Positions 1-6,873 of a stretch of DNA of 9,552 nt are shown here, piece after piece. The translations under genes were made by a program, and so were the position numbers. The notes under the pieces are model-generated. The model was not told the DNA's origin. It did not search any database and worked only from the letters and a program-made list of their open reading frames with translations. Origin of the DNA: Clostridia bacterium (GTDB taxonomy: Bacteria; Bacillota; Clostridia; Oscillospirales; CAG-272); the NCBI GenBank assembly GCA_900769475.1, contig CAAGGQ010000022.1, forward strand, positions 1 to 9,552, in the 5' to 3' direction. Position 1 is the stretch's first letter. Every line of letters begins with the position of its first letter.

Positions 1-590
1 TCCACAAAATCCATTACATCTTCCGTTTCCCCATGGTACGCGCCATGGCTTATGCGGGAGTCCTCTACGGTGTCAAGGGCTTGGGACTGTATACCGCCTT
101 CGGCGGCTACGTAGACCCCACAACCGGCGGCAAGGGCGTATATTTTGAGGAGCAGAAGAAGCTGAACGAGGAGCTTCACGCACTCGGAAACACCCTCATG
201 GCGCTGGAATGTCTCCGCGTCATTCATGACGACAGCCTTCTTCCCGATCACCCCTCCATGGAAGGGATTCGCACCCCCTTGGAGGAAAGCGAGCTGTTAT
301 CCATGGAAAAGCTTTGCACGCGTGTTTCGATTTCCGAGCACAAGGATGCCTACGAACACAAATACCTCATGGTGCTCAACCGCGATTACGATTCCCCTCA
401 GCTGGTTCGCTTGAATTTCAAGAACCCCTCCCACGTTTACGAGGTGAGCAAGGAAGACGGCGAGGAGAGATTCATCTTTGAAAACGCCACCCTGATGAAT
501 CTGGACTTTGAGCCGGGAGAGCTGCGACTCTTCCGCATCCAATCCGCCGAGGAAACACCTTATACGGTGGAATATTATCTCGATAAATAA
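1..590 (+). CDS. Glycoside-hydrolase-like protein, C-terminal part (5' end outside window)
   Basis: The reading frame is open from base 3 with no start signal, so this is the last 195 codons of a longer gene; the in-frame ATGs at 33 and 45 lack a ribosome binding site and are probably internal. Residues about 11-85 of the visible part (MAYAGVLYGVKGLGLYTAFG, then a helix rich in E/K/L, then IHDDSLLPDHP) resemble the end of a TIM-barrel glycosidase of the GH42-like kind, where an AYGxKGIxYYTA-type strand is common. Residues about 119-181 (YLMVLNRDYDS, then LDFEPGELRLFRI) look like a C-terminal beta-sandwich, as found after many glycosidase barrels. The catalytic residues would lie upstream and cannot be seen. 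No signal for a specific sugar is visible. The gene-family assignment is inference from sequence texture; a non-hydrolase TIM-barrel protein remains possible. It converges on tldE and shares a terminator with it. Confidence 0.6.
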   Translation, partial: HKIHYIFRFPMVRAMAYAGVLYGVKGLGLYTAFGGYVDPTTGGKGVYFEEQKKLNEELHALGNTLMALECLRVIHDDSLLPDHPSMEGIRTPLEESELLSMEKLCTRVSISEHKDAYEHKYLMVLNRDYDSPQLVRLNFKNPSHVYEVSKEDGEERFIFENATLMNLDFEPGELRLFRIQSAEETPYTVEYYLDK

Positions 591-610
591 ACTTGATCAA
601 TCGCCTCAAA

Positions 611-643
611 AAAAGGAGCCGTCTCTGGAAAACGGCTCCTTTT
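611..643. terminator. Bidirectional intrinsic terminator between convergent genes
   Basis: A perfect 12-bp stem is formed by AAAAGGAGCCGT (611-622) and ACGGCTCCTTTT (632-643) around a 9-nt loop. Read on the minus strand, the GC-rich stem is followed by seven Ts (608-614 in complement), a strong U-tract for the HAD-tldD-tldE operon. On the plus strand the tract is only four Ts followed by GG and TTT, so it is probably weaker for the glycosidase-like gene. It sits 20 bases after one stop codon and 7 bases from the other. Confidence 0.9.
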
Positions 644-650
644 GGTTTCA

Positions 651-1991
651 TTACTTGCCTGCAATGCTTGCGTTGCGGAGCAGAACGTCGGGAGACCCGA
701 ACACGGTAAAGCCACCGGGAATGCCCCAATGGATCTCGTTGCCCAGGCGGTCGATCTGCTTCAGCAGTTCAAAGAAGTTACCTGCAATGGTAAAGGACTT
801 GATGGGCTCGGCACGCTTGCCGTCGCGGATCATAAAGCCCGCGCTCTCAATGGAGAAATCTCCGGTCACGGCGTTGGCACCCGCATGGAAGCCCTTGCAC
901 TGGTTGATGAAAATACCGTTTCCAACGGCGGCAAACAGCTCCTCGCGGCTGTCACTTCCCGCTTGCAGTCCAAAGTTGTAGGGAGCAATGACCACGGGAG
1001 AGGAATATCCGCGGTGTGCGTTGCCGGTAGACTCCACGCCGCCTTTCTTGGCAGTGGTCAGATCGTAGAGCAGGGTCTTGAGAACGCCGTTCTCGATCAC
1101 ATTCTTCTTGGCGGTGGCAACGCCCTCGCCGTCAAAGTTGGTCTGCATGGGAGAATCGGCACGCATGGGATCGTCCACCACGGTCACGCAGGGAGCGGCG
1201 ATGACCTCGCCCTCCTTTCCTGCCAGGCGGGAAAGTCCCAGCTGGGCACTCTTAGCCGAGAAGGCCGAAGAGAAAGCCGAGAGGAAGGAGCGGAACTGGG
1301 AGCCGTCAAAGACCACGTCATATTTTCCCGACTCCACCAGGGAGGCGCCGAATTTATCCAATGCGCCCTGTACTGCCTTGCCGGGCAGATCCTTCAGCTC
1401 CTCGTAGGTCGAGCCTACGCCAAACTCAAAGTTCTCCTGGGCTTCCTCACCGTCACGGCAAACGGGAGCGGCATACGCCGCCGTCAAGCCGGCGCGGTTG
1501 GAAAGGGAGAGGCCGTTGGAGTTATACAGCACCATCTCCACCACCGAGGAAAGCGCCACAGACTGGGTACCGTCACCCACCTTTTCGCTCTGGGCGTAGG
1601 TGTCCTTTTGCAGCTGCAGAGCCAGATCGCGCACCGTGTTGGCGTTGCAAAGCTCCACCTTGCGCTCGGGCAGCTTTGCGTAGGCGGGAGAGCCGGCAAA
1701 GATGAACACCTCGTCCTCATTATCAATGCAACGGGCATTGGAGATGGCCTTGGTCACCAGCTCCTCCATGGCCTCCTCGGTCATCAATTCGCCCGAGGCA
1801 TAGCCCATCTTGCCGTCTACGATGCAACGGAAATTCACGCCGCCGCCCACGCTGGAGGAGAAGGAGCTGATTTCGTCCTTGAGGGTCTCGGCGCTCACGC
1901 TCTCATCCATTTGATAATAGATCTCATATTCCTTCAGGCCTGCCTGCTCTGCGGCACGGATCAGGGCCTGCTTCATTTCTTCAAATCTCAT
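651..1991 (-). CDS. tldE: TldE/PmbA family protein, partner subunit of TldD protease
   Basis: This 446-residue protein matches the PmbA/TldE half of the TldD/TldE metalloprotease family in length (E. coli PmbA is about 450) and in its conserved C-terminal half: VVDDP (271-275), IENGVLKTLLYD (299-310), GFHAGANAVTGDFSIESAGF (367-386) and the ending ...GGFTVFGSPDVLL. In this family TldE has no zinc-binding HExxxH, and none is present here, where the equivalent stretch reads SQFRSFLSAFSSAF (231-244). TldE is therefore expected to be the non-catalytic subunit that shapes the cavity of a cytoplasmic heterodimer cleaving unfolded peptides. The start at 1991 is fixed by AGGAGGT (2005-1999), 7 bases upstream and lying inside the last codons of tldD. 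Only one base separates the tldD stop from this ATG, so translation is coupled. The native substrate is unknown; no RiPP precursor or toxin-antitoxin gene is nearby. Confidence 0.93.
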   Translation of the reverse strand: MRFEEMKQALIRAAEQAGLKEYEIYYQMDESVSAETLKDEISSFSSSVGGGVNFRCIVDGKMGYASGELMTEEAMEELVTKAISNARCIDNEDEVFIFAGSPAYAKLPERKVELCNANTVRDLALQLQKDTYAQSEKVGDGTQSVALSSVVEMVLYNSNGLSLSNRAGLTAAYAAPVCRDGEEAQENFEFGVGSTYEELKDLPGKAVQGALDKFGASLVESGKYDVVFDGSQFRSFLSAFSSAFSAKSAQLGLSRLAGKEGEVIAAPCVTVVDDPMRADSPMQTNFDGEGVATAKKNVIENGVLKTLLYDLTTAKKGGVESTGNAHRGYSSPVVIAPYNFGLQAGSDSREELFAAVGNGIFINQCKGFHAGANAVTGDFSIESAGFMIRDGKRAEPIKSFTIAGNFFELLKQIDRLGNEIHWGIPGGFTVFGSPDVLLRNASIAGK

Positions 1992-1992
1992 C

Positions 1993-3372
1993 TCAACGAC
2001 CTCCTACGGTAATAGTGGAAACGCGGATCAGAGGCTGACCTACGTCGGTGGGAACGCTACCGCTGGCCGAGCCGCACATACCCTGGGCTCTCTCCAGATT
2101 CTGACCGACCATATCGATGTTCTTCAGGATCTCGGAGCCGGTACCGATCAGAGAAGCGCCGCGCACGGGCTCGCAGATCTTACCGTTCTTTACCAGGTAT
2201 CCCTCGGTCACCGAGAAGTTGAAGGCACCGGTCAAGGGGTTGACCGAGCCGCCGCCCATCTTGCGGCAGTACAGACCGTTCTCCATGGAAGCAATGATGT
2301 CCTCGTTCTTATCGGGGCCGTTGGCAATAAAGGTATTGGTCATACGGGAGGTGGCCTCGTAGGTATAGCTCTGACGGCGCGCGCTTCCCGTCATGGGCAT
2401 GCCCATACGGCGGGAGCCAAGACGGTCGATGAGATAACTCTTGAGAACACCGTTCTCGATGAGCACGTTCCGCTGGGTGGGGGTGCCCTCGTCATCGATG
2501 TTCACCGAGCCCCAGGCACCGGGAATGGTGCCGTCGTCGATGGCGGTCACCTTGGGGTTAGCGATCTGCTGACCCAGCTTGCCTGCCATCTGGGATGCGC
2601 CAATGGCCACCGAGGTAGCCTCCAGGGAGTGCCCGCAGGCCTCGTGGAAAATCACGCCACCAAAGCCATTCTCAATGGCAACCATCATGGTGCCGGCGGG
2701 ACAGTAGTCGGCGCGCAGGTTCACCATGGCCTGGCGGGATGCCTCGCGACCTACCGCCGCGGGATCCACGGTATCAAAGAATTCCAGACCCATGCCCGCA
2801 CCGGGAGCATCCGAGCCCGACTGGGTCTCACCGTTCTTGCTGGCCACCGAGGACACGGCAATACGGGTACGCACGTGGCGGTCGGTGGTGTACAAGCCCT
2901 CAGTGTTGGCCACCAGAATGGTGTGGTCCACACCTGCCAGGGAGCCCGAAACCTGAGAAATGGCTTCGTCGTATTCCTTGGCGGCAAAGCAGGCGGTACG
3001 CAACAGATCGGCGCGGATCTTGGCGTCCACGCTGGTGGGGATCACCTTAGCGGGATGAATGTTGGGGAACATCCGCTCGGTGAGCACCACGCTGATATCC
3101 TTTTTCAGCTCGCCCATGGCAACCGCTACCGATGCGGCACACTTGAGCAAACCTTCCCGAGTCATATCGGTGGTGGAAGCGAATACCGTGCGGGTACCCA
3201 GGAAGGCACGAATGCCCACGCCCGATACCAGGTTATCATTTACGCGGTCGATCTTTCCATCCACCATAGCGATGGAATTGTTACGGGTGATCTCCCCGTA
3301 CAGTTCAACGAAATCCGCGCCGGTGCTCATGGCACAGGACAGAACCGATTCCGTTAATGCTTTTGAAATCAT
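1993..3372 (-). CDS. tldD: TldD family zinc metalloprotease, catalytic subunit
   Basis: This 459-residue protein is a TldD-type protease. The zinc signature HEACGH is at residues 243-248 (bases 2646-2629), directly followed by SLEATSVA as is typical of the family. In E. coli TldD the metal is held by the two histidines of this motif and a late cysteine; C433 in the segment MCGSASGSVPTDVGQP (432-446) is the obvious counterpart here, with E244 as catalytic base. Other family marks are IENGVLKSYLIDR (305-317), the ESGRYT-like region SYTYEATSRMTNTFI (335-349) and NPLTGAFNFSV (378-388). The family makes a cytoplasmic TldD/TldE dimer known in E. coli for microcin B17 maturation and CcdA antitoxin turnover; its role in Clostridia is not settled. 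The start at 3372 has AGGAGGT (3383-3377) four bases upstream. It lies 16 bases after the HAD gene and one base before tldE, in one operon. Confidence 0.95.
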   Translation of the reverse strand: MISKALTESVLSCAMSTGADFVELYGEITRNNSIAMVDGKIDRVNDNLVSGVGIRAFLGTRTVFASTTDMTREGLLKCAASVAVAMGELKKDISVVLTERMFPNIHPAKVIPTSVDAKIRADLLRTACFAAKEYDEAISQVSGSLAGVDHTILVANTEGLYTTDRHVRTRIAVSSVASKNGETQSGSDAPGAGMGLEFFDTVDPAAVGREASRQAMVNLRADYCPAGTMMVAIENGFGGVIFHEACGHSLEATSVAIGASQMAGKLGQQIANPKVTAIDDGTIPGAWGSVNIDDEGTPTQRNVLIENGVLKSYLIDRLGSRRMGMPMTGSARRQSYTYEATSRMTNTFIANGPDKNEDIIASMENGLYCRKMGGGSVNPLTGAFNFSVTEGYLVKNGKICEPVRGASLIGTGSEILKNIDMVGQNLERAQGMCGSASGSVPTDVGQPLIRVSTITVGGR

Positions 3373-3388
3373 AATGACCTCCTGTTTT

Positions 3389-4057
3389 TTATCTTAATTT
3401 TTGATTTTCTTCTTCAATTTTTGCAGGCAGGGGCTCCACCGTGGAAAGACAGTACCAAAGCCGCTCCTTAAGATCCGGCGTACAGGGCTGCATATCGGGG
3501 ATCATGACCACGCGCATCTCGGCGCTCAATCCCGACAAAACACCGTTGCGGGAATCCTCCACCACAACGCACTCCGAGGGCTGACAGCCAAGGGCCTCGG
3601 CCGCCTGCAGGAAGATGTCGGGTGCCGGCTTACTGTGCTCCACGCTCTCTCCGGTCTTGATATAGTCAAAGGCATCGGTAAGCCCAGTCATGCGCAAATA
3701 CTCCTCCATGCGCGCCCGATGGGTGGAGGTGACGATGGCAACCAGCAGTCCCTGCGCCTTCAGCGTTTGAAATACCTCCGGGAATCCGGTCTTGAAGGAA
3801 ATCCCCTCCTCACGGATCGATTGCATCACCAGCCGATCTCGCGCCGTAAAGATCTCCTCAGCAGGAAAATCGGTGCCGTAACGCTCGTGGAGATAGGCGT
3901 AGATGTCGGCGCGGTTCCGTCCCGAGATGGCCAGCAGCACCTCTTTCAGCTCCCGCTCCAGGGGCGTCCCCCGGGACACCTTGGCCAGGCAGGCACAATA
4001 GAGCTTTTCGGTATCAAACACGGTACCGTCCATATCGAATAACACAGCGCGGATCAT
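3389..4057 (-). CDS. HAD-superfamily hydrolase, beta-phosphoglucomutase/phosphatase-like
   Basis: The 222-residue protein has all four HAD motifs. Motif I is FDMDGT with nucleophile D8 and acid/base D10; motif II is VTST (109-112); motif III is K143 in the segment HSKPAPDIF (141-149); motif IV is VVVEDSRNGV (164-173) with E167-D168. The helical stretch at about 15-85 is a C1-type cap, which places it in the subfamily of beta-phosphoglucomutases, phosphoglycolate phosphatases and small sugar-phosphate or nucleotide phosphatases. The cap sequence does not let me name a substrate, and many such enzymes are promiscuous. The start at 4057 has GGGAGGA (4068-4062) just upstream. It is the first gene of a minus-strand operon with tldD and tldE, whose stop and start are only 16 bases apart. 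The link to the protease may be only co-transcription. The last residues (EEENQKLR) are a charged tail without clear function. Confidence 0.88.
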   Translation of the reverse strand: MIRAVLFDMDGTVFDTEKLYCACLAKVSRGTPLERELKEVLLAISGRNRADIYAYLHERYGTDFPAEEIFTARDRLVMQSIREEGISFKTGFPEVFQTLKAQGLLVAIVTSTHRARMEEYLRMTGLTDAFDYIKTGESVEHSKPAPDIFLQAAEALGCQPSECVVVEDSRNGVLSGLSAEMRVVMIPDMQPCTPDLKERLWYCLSTVEPLPAKIEEENQKLR

Positions 4058-4092
4058 AGCTTCCTCCCAATTCTCGTTTCCAACGTGTTCCT

Positions 4093-4121
4093 ATTTTACC
4101 ATAAAACCCCGGGAAATACAA
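4093..4121 (-). promoter_or_regulatory. Candidate sigma-A promoter for HAD-tldD-tldE operon
   Basis: On the minus strand, TTGTAT (4121-4116) is followed after 17 bases by TAAAAT (4098-4093), and the -10 box is preceded by TGG, an extended -10 element. Upstream (about 4122-4152) the minus strand is a run of A-tracts, which would suit an UP element contacting RNA polymerase alpha subunits. The predicted transcript starts about 30 bases before the HAD start codon. Box matches are 4/6 and 5/6, so the call rests mainly on position, spacing and the TGN motif. Confidence 0.6.
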
Positions 4122-4203
4122 TTCCTTTTTGCCTTTTTTTCCATATTTTTTCGGATTTATGGAGGCCAAGCCTTGCAAACCGAGAAAAATTCGGCCGTTT
4201 GGA

Positions 4204-4232
4204 TTGACTTTTTCTCCACTCCGTGCTAAAAT
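4204..4232 (+). promoter_or_regulatory. Candidate sigma-A promoter for PHP-DUF1015 operon
   Basis: TTGACT (4204-4209) and TAAAAT (4227-4232) are separated by 17 bases, and TGC precedes the -10 box, giving an extended -10 element. Matches are 5/6 and 5/6 to consensus. Transcription would begin near 4239, leaving a leader of about 30 bases before the ATG at 4271. The region between this promoter and the opposing one (4122-4203) is T-rich then GC-richer and holds no convincing gene or hairpin. Confidence 0.75.
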
Positions 4233-4270
4233 AGAAGGCGTTATAATTACGGATTGGAAAGGAATCACCC

Positions 4271-5320
4271 ATGAAAACCTATCTTCTGCCCGAGAACGGC
4301 AAGTTCTACAAGGCCAATCTCCATTGCCACACCACCTGTTCGGACGGTGCCATGACCCCCGCCCAGATCAAGGAGCTCTACCTCTCCCACGGCTATTCCA
4401 TCGTAGCCTACACCGATCACGACGTCCTGCTGGGGCATAACGAACTGACCGACGATACCTTCCTTGCCCTCAACGGCTTTGAGGCCGAGGTCATCGTGCC
4501 CAAGGAAAGCGGTCTGGCGATCCGCAAGACCTGCCACCTCTGCTTTATCGCGCTGGAGCCCGATCAGCTGACTATGCCCTTTTACCACCGCGAGAAGTAT
4601 CTGTTTGGTAACGCCCCCTCCTACCGTCATCTGCTCAAGTTTGACGAACGCCAGCCCGATTTTGAACGGGTCTACCATCCCGATTGCGTCAACGAAATGA
4701 TCCGTCGAGGCAAGGAGAACGGCTTCTTCGTGACCTACAACCATCCTACCTGGTCCCTGGAGGACTTTGGGGACTACACCGCCTACCACGGCATGGACGC
4801 CATGGAGATCACCAATTTCTCCTCGGTTTCCGCGGGATACCCCGAATACAACGAGCGCGTCTACGACGATATGCTCCGTGGCGGAGAGCGCATCTACTGC
4901 GTTTCGGCCGACGATAACCACAACCGCCAACCAGAAACCTCGGGAAAATGGGATTCCTTTGGCGGATTTGTGATGATCAAGGCAGACCGCCTGGATTATA
5001 AAACCATTACCTCCGCGCTTCGCGAAGGTCACTTCTACGCTTCCCAGGGTCCCCACATCCACGATCTATATATAGAAGACAACCGACTGACGGTCACCTG
5101 CTCCGGGGCCTATAAAATTTGTCTGAACACGGGAAAGCGCCGCGCCGACGCCGCATACGCCAAGGACGGTGAGCTGTTGGAGAAAGCCTCCTTCCGTCTG
5201 ACGCCCGACGATATTTACGTGCGCGTCACCGTGATCGATCCCCGTGGCTACGAGGCCTACTCTCAAGCCTATTTTCTCACCGATCTCCCCGCCATTGATC
5301 CCATCGTACGAAATAAATAA
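4271..5320 (+). CDS. PHP-domain metal-dependent phosphoesterase-like protein
   Basis: The 349-residue protein begins with a PHP (polymerase and histidinol phosphatase) domain. Metal-ligand motifs appear in the expected order: LHCHTTCSDG (17-26; H18, H20, D25), YTDHD (47-51; H50), a glutamate in GFEAEV (69-74), H89 in TCHL, NHPTW (157-161; H158), MEI (178-180) and SADDNHN (212-218; D214/D215, H217). These would hold a two- or three-metal centre for hydrolysing a phosphate ester. After about residue 265 comes a beta-rich extension (LTVTCSGAYKICLNTG, DIYVRVTVIDPRGYEAYS) seen after PHP domains in some clostridial proteins. There is no signal peptide, so it should be cytoplasmic. The start has AAAGGA (4258-4263) seven bases upstream. 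It is the first gene of a two-gene operon with the DUF1015 gene, 34 bases downstream. The substrate is unknown; histidinol phosphatase is possible but no his genes are nearby. Confidence 0.85.
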   Translation: MKTYLLPENGKFYKANLHCHTTCSDGAMTPAQIKELYLSHGYSIVAYTDHDVLLGHNELTDDTFLALNGFEAEVIVPKESGLAIRKTCHLCFIALEPDQLTMPFYHREKYLFGNAPSYRHLLKFDERQPDFERVYHPDCVNEMIRRGKENGFFVTYNHPTWSLEDFGDYTAYHGMDAMEITNFSSVSAGYPEYNERVYDDMLRGGERIYCVSADDNHNRQPETSGKWDSFGGFVMIKADRLDYKTITSALREGHFYASQGPHIHDLYIEDNRLTVTCSGAYKICLNTGKRRADAAYAKDGELLEKASFRLTPDDIYVRVTVIDPRGYEAYSQAYFLTDLPAIDPIVRNK

Positions 5321-5354
5321 CTTTGTTCCCCCTCCTGAAAGGAAATACATCAAA

Positions 5355-6617
5355 ATGAATATCGGATTTGAAAACGCAGAGATCCTGCTTCCCAATTTCC
5401 AAAAGGTGGACGGCACCCGCTGGGCGGTGGTGGCCTGTGACCAATACACCAGCGAGCCCGCCTACTGGGAGCGCGCCGCCGCCATGGTGGGCGATGCCCC
5501 CTCTACCCTCTCTATGATCCTCCCCGAGGTCTACCTCGGTCAAACCGAGGAGCGCGTTCCTCGCATCAATCAATGCATGCGGGAGCACCTGAAGGACCTT
5601 CTGGTATCCCATCCCGGCGCTATGATCGCGCTGGAGCGCACCCAATCCGACGGCAATATCCGTCGAGGCCTCATTGGCGCGGTGGATCTGGAACAATACG
5701 ATTACCGCAAGGGCTCGGATTCTCTGATCCGCGCTACTGAGGGCACCGTCCTGGAACGCATCCCTCCGCGGGTGGCAGTCCGTCGGGACGCCCCGTTGGA
5801 GCTTCCCCATATCATGCTCCTCATCGACGATCCTCACCACACGGTGATCGAGCCCATCCTGATGAATTGCCAGGGTGAGGAGCCCTTGTACGATTTTGAT
5901 CTGATGCTGGGCGGCGGCCACGTGCGCTCCTACCTGCTCAATCCTCGCCAGCAAGCCAACGCCAAGGAGGCACTGGCTTCCCTGATCACTCCTTCGGCAC
6001 AACAGGAGCGCTACGGAGATCCCTCCCTGGCCCCTCTCCTCTTTGCCGTGGGCGATGGAAATCATTCCCTGGCCTCGGCCAAGGCCGCCTACGAGGAAGT
6101 CAAGGCCGCTCTGGGAGAAGAGGCCGCCAAGGATCATCCCGCCCGCTATGCCCTGGCCGAGGTGGTCAACCTGCACGACGCGGCACTACAATTCGAGCCC
6201 ATCTACCGCGTGGTCTTCCATTGCGATCCCGCCGACCTTCTGGCCAACCTCCACGCTTCCTTCTCTGCCCTGCAGGGCAATGCCGCAGCGCAAACCCTGC
6301 ATTATATTACCACCGCCGAGGAGGGGGACGTGACGATTCCCCATCCCGTACAGCAGCTGACGGTGGGCACTCTGCAACGCTTCCTGGACGATTACGTTGC
6401 CGCCCATCCCGGTGTGGAGGTAGACTACATCCACGGCGAGGATTCTCTGCGCTCCCTGATCTCCAACGATACCACCGTTGGCTTCCTCTTTGGCGGCATG
6501 CGCAAGGATGAGCTCTTCCCCACCGTAATCTACGATGGTGCCCTTCCTCGCAAGACCTTCTCCATGGGACACGCCCCCGATAAGCGCTATTATCTGGAGT
6601 GTAGAAAAATCAAATAA
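5355..6617 (+). CDS. DUF1015 family protein (possible SerK-like kinase)
   Basis: I place the start at 5355, giving 420 residues, because MNIGFENAEILLPN is the family's usual beginning and AAAGGA (5338-5343) lies 11 bases upstream; a longer frame from 5244 would overlap the PHP gene by 77 bases. DUF1015 hallmarks are VACDQYTSEPAYW (26-38), the segment LIRATEGTVLERIPPR (124-139), DDPHHTVIEPI (158-168), GDGNHSLASAK (233-243), and the ending ALPRKTFSMGHAPDKRYYLE (396-415). The protein is soluble and probably cytoplasmic. Its function is not established. My recollection is that an archaeal free-serine kinase (SerK) has been related to this family and that bacterial members often sit with serA/serC; neither point can be checked here and no serine genes are in the window. 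Co-transcription with the PHP protein suggests a shared phospho-compound, but that is inference. Confidence 0.85.
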   Translation: MNIGFENAEILLPNFQKVDGTRWAVVACDQYTSEPAYWERAAAMVGDAPSTLSMILPEVYLGQTEERVPRINQCMREHLKDLLVSHPGAMIALERTQSDGNIRRGLIGAVDLEQYDYRKGSDSLIRATEGTVLERIPPRVAVRRDAPLELPHIMLLIDDPHHTVIEPILMNCQGEEPLYDFDLMLGGGHVRSYLLNPRQQANAKEALASLITPSAQQERYGDPSLAPLLFAVGDGNHSLASAKAAYEEVKAALGEEAAKDHPARYALAEVVNLHDAALQFEPIYRVVFHCDPADLLANLHASFSALQGNAAAQTLHYITTAEEGDVTIPHPVQQLTVGTLQRFLDDYVAAHPGVEVDYIHGEDSLRSLISNDTTVGFLFGGMRKDELFPTVIYDGALPRKTFSMGHAPDKRYYLECRKIK

Positions 6618-6625
6618 TCATTCCT

Positions 6626-6667
6626 GGGTGTCACCAACGGCAAGTCCTTGGTTGGCACCCGTTTTTT
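6626..6667 (+). terminator. Intrinsic terminator of the PHP-DUF1015 operon
   Basis: GGGTG (6626-6630) and CCAAC (6634-6638), separated by a TCA bulge, pair with GTTGG-CACCC (6651-6660) around a 12-nt loop. Six Ts follow at 6662-6667. It begins nine bases after the DUF1015 stop codon. Confidence 0.85.
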
Positions 6668-6810
6668 GTATTTTTATGCATATATTCATTTTTTCTTGAT
6701 TTTATTCATTTTGGGGAGAGTTTCGAAGGAGGAACATCCCCATTATATAAGGAAGAAAACGCCTCGTTTCGTCAGAATATCCAAAATATCCTTTTTGGAA
6801 ACGTCGAAAA
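6668..6810. other. AT-rich intergenic stretch upstream of the transporter promoter
   Basis: I see no gene here. It contains two exact copies of TATTCATTTT at 6683-6692 and 6703-6712, exactly 20 bases apart, on one DNA face. A nested dyad follows: TTTCG (6767-6771) with CGAAA (6805-6809) outside, and TCCAAAA (6780-6786) with TTTTGGA (6793-6799) inside. An AAGGAGG (6726-6732) resembles a ribosome binding site but no start codon follows at a usable distance. All of this is upstream of the -35 box at 6852, so it would act as DNA (protein binding, curvature) unless an earlier promoter exists. Confidence 0.4.
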
Positions 6811-6873
6811 TGCAATAATTCGCAAAAATGCAAAAATATTCAAAAAATCTCTTGACAAATGAATATTTATGCG
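6811..6873. promoter_or_regulatory. ArgR/AhrC-box-like sites around the transporter promoter
   Basis: Compared with the ARG-box core TGNATWWWWATNCA, the 14-mer TGCAAAAATATTCA (6829-6842) matches 13 of 14 positions. TGAATATTTATGCG (6860-6873) matches well too, with the last base and little else off, and sits in the spacer between -35 and -10. A third weaker one, TGCAATAATTCGCA (6811-6824), matches about 11 of 14 and is itself a TGC...GCA dyad. A repressor bound at the second site would block RNA polymerase directly. AT-rich DNA gives chance matches to this motif, so this is a hypothesis. If right, it would point to arginine or a related basic amino acid as the regulatory signal. Confidence 0.35.

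Noticed and set aside
642..2012. A 456-codon open frame on the + strand opposite tldE
   Set aside because: Its codons are in register with those of tldE, so stops appear only where tldE uses TTA, CTA or TCA, which it avoids. The translation has no family features, and tldE is a clear conserved gene.
651..3372. A RiPP (microcin B17-like) or toxin-antitoxin system around tldD/tldE
   Set aside because: There is no short precursor-like gene, no cyclodehydratase or other modification enzyme, no antitoxin and no exporter tied to this operon; the only transporter in the window is an amino-acid importer 3 kb away on the other strand.
4180..4194. Small CCGA...TCGG hairpin between the divergent promoters
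   Set aside because: Only four base pairs with no U-tract; expected by chance.
5244..5354. A 37-residue N-terminal extension of the DUF1015 protein
   Set aside because: It would overlap the PHP gene, is proline-rich with no family match, and the ATG at 5355 has its own ribosome binding site and the family's normal N-terminus.
6726..6748. AAGGAGG ribosome-binding-site-like sequence in the intergenic gap
   Set aside because: No ATG, GTG or TTG follows at a usable distance, and an ATT start would meet a stop after two codons, so no small gene is supported.
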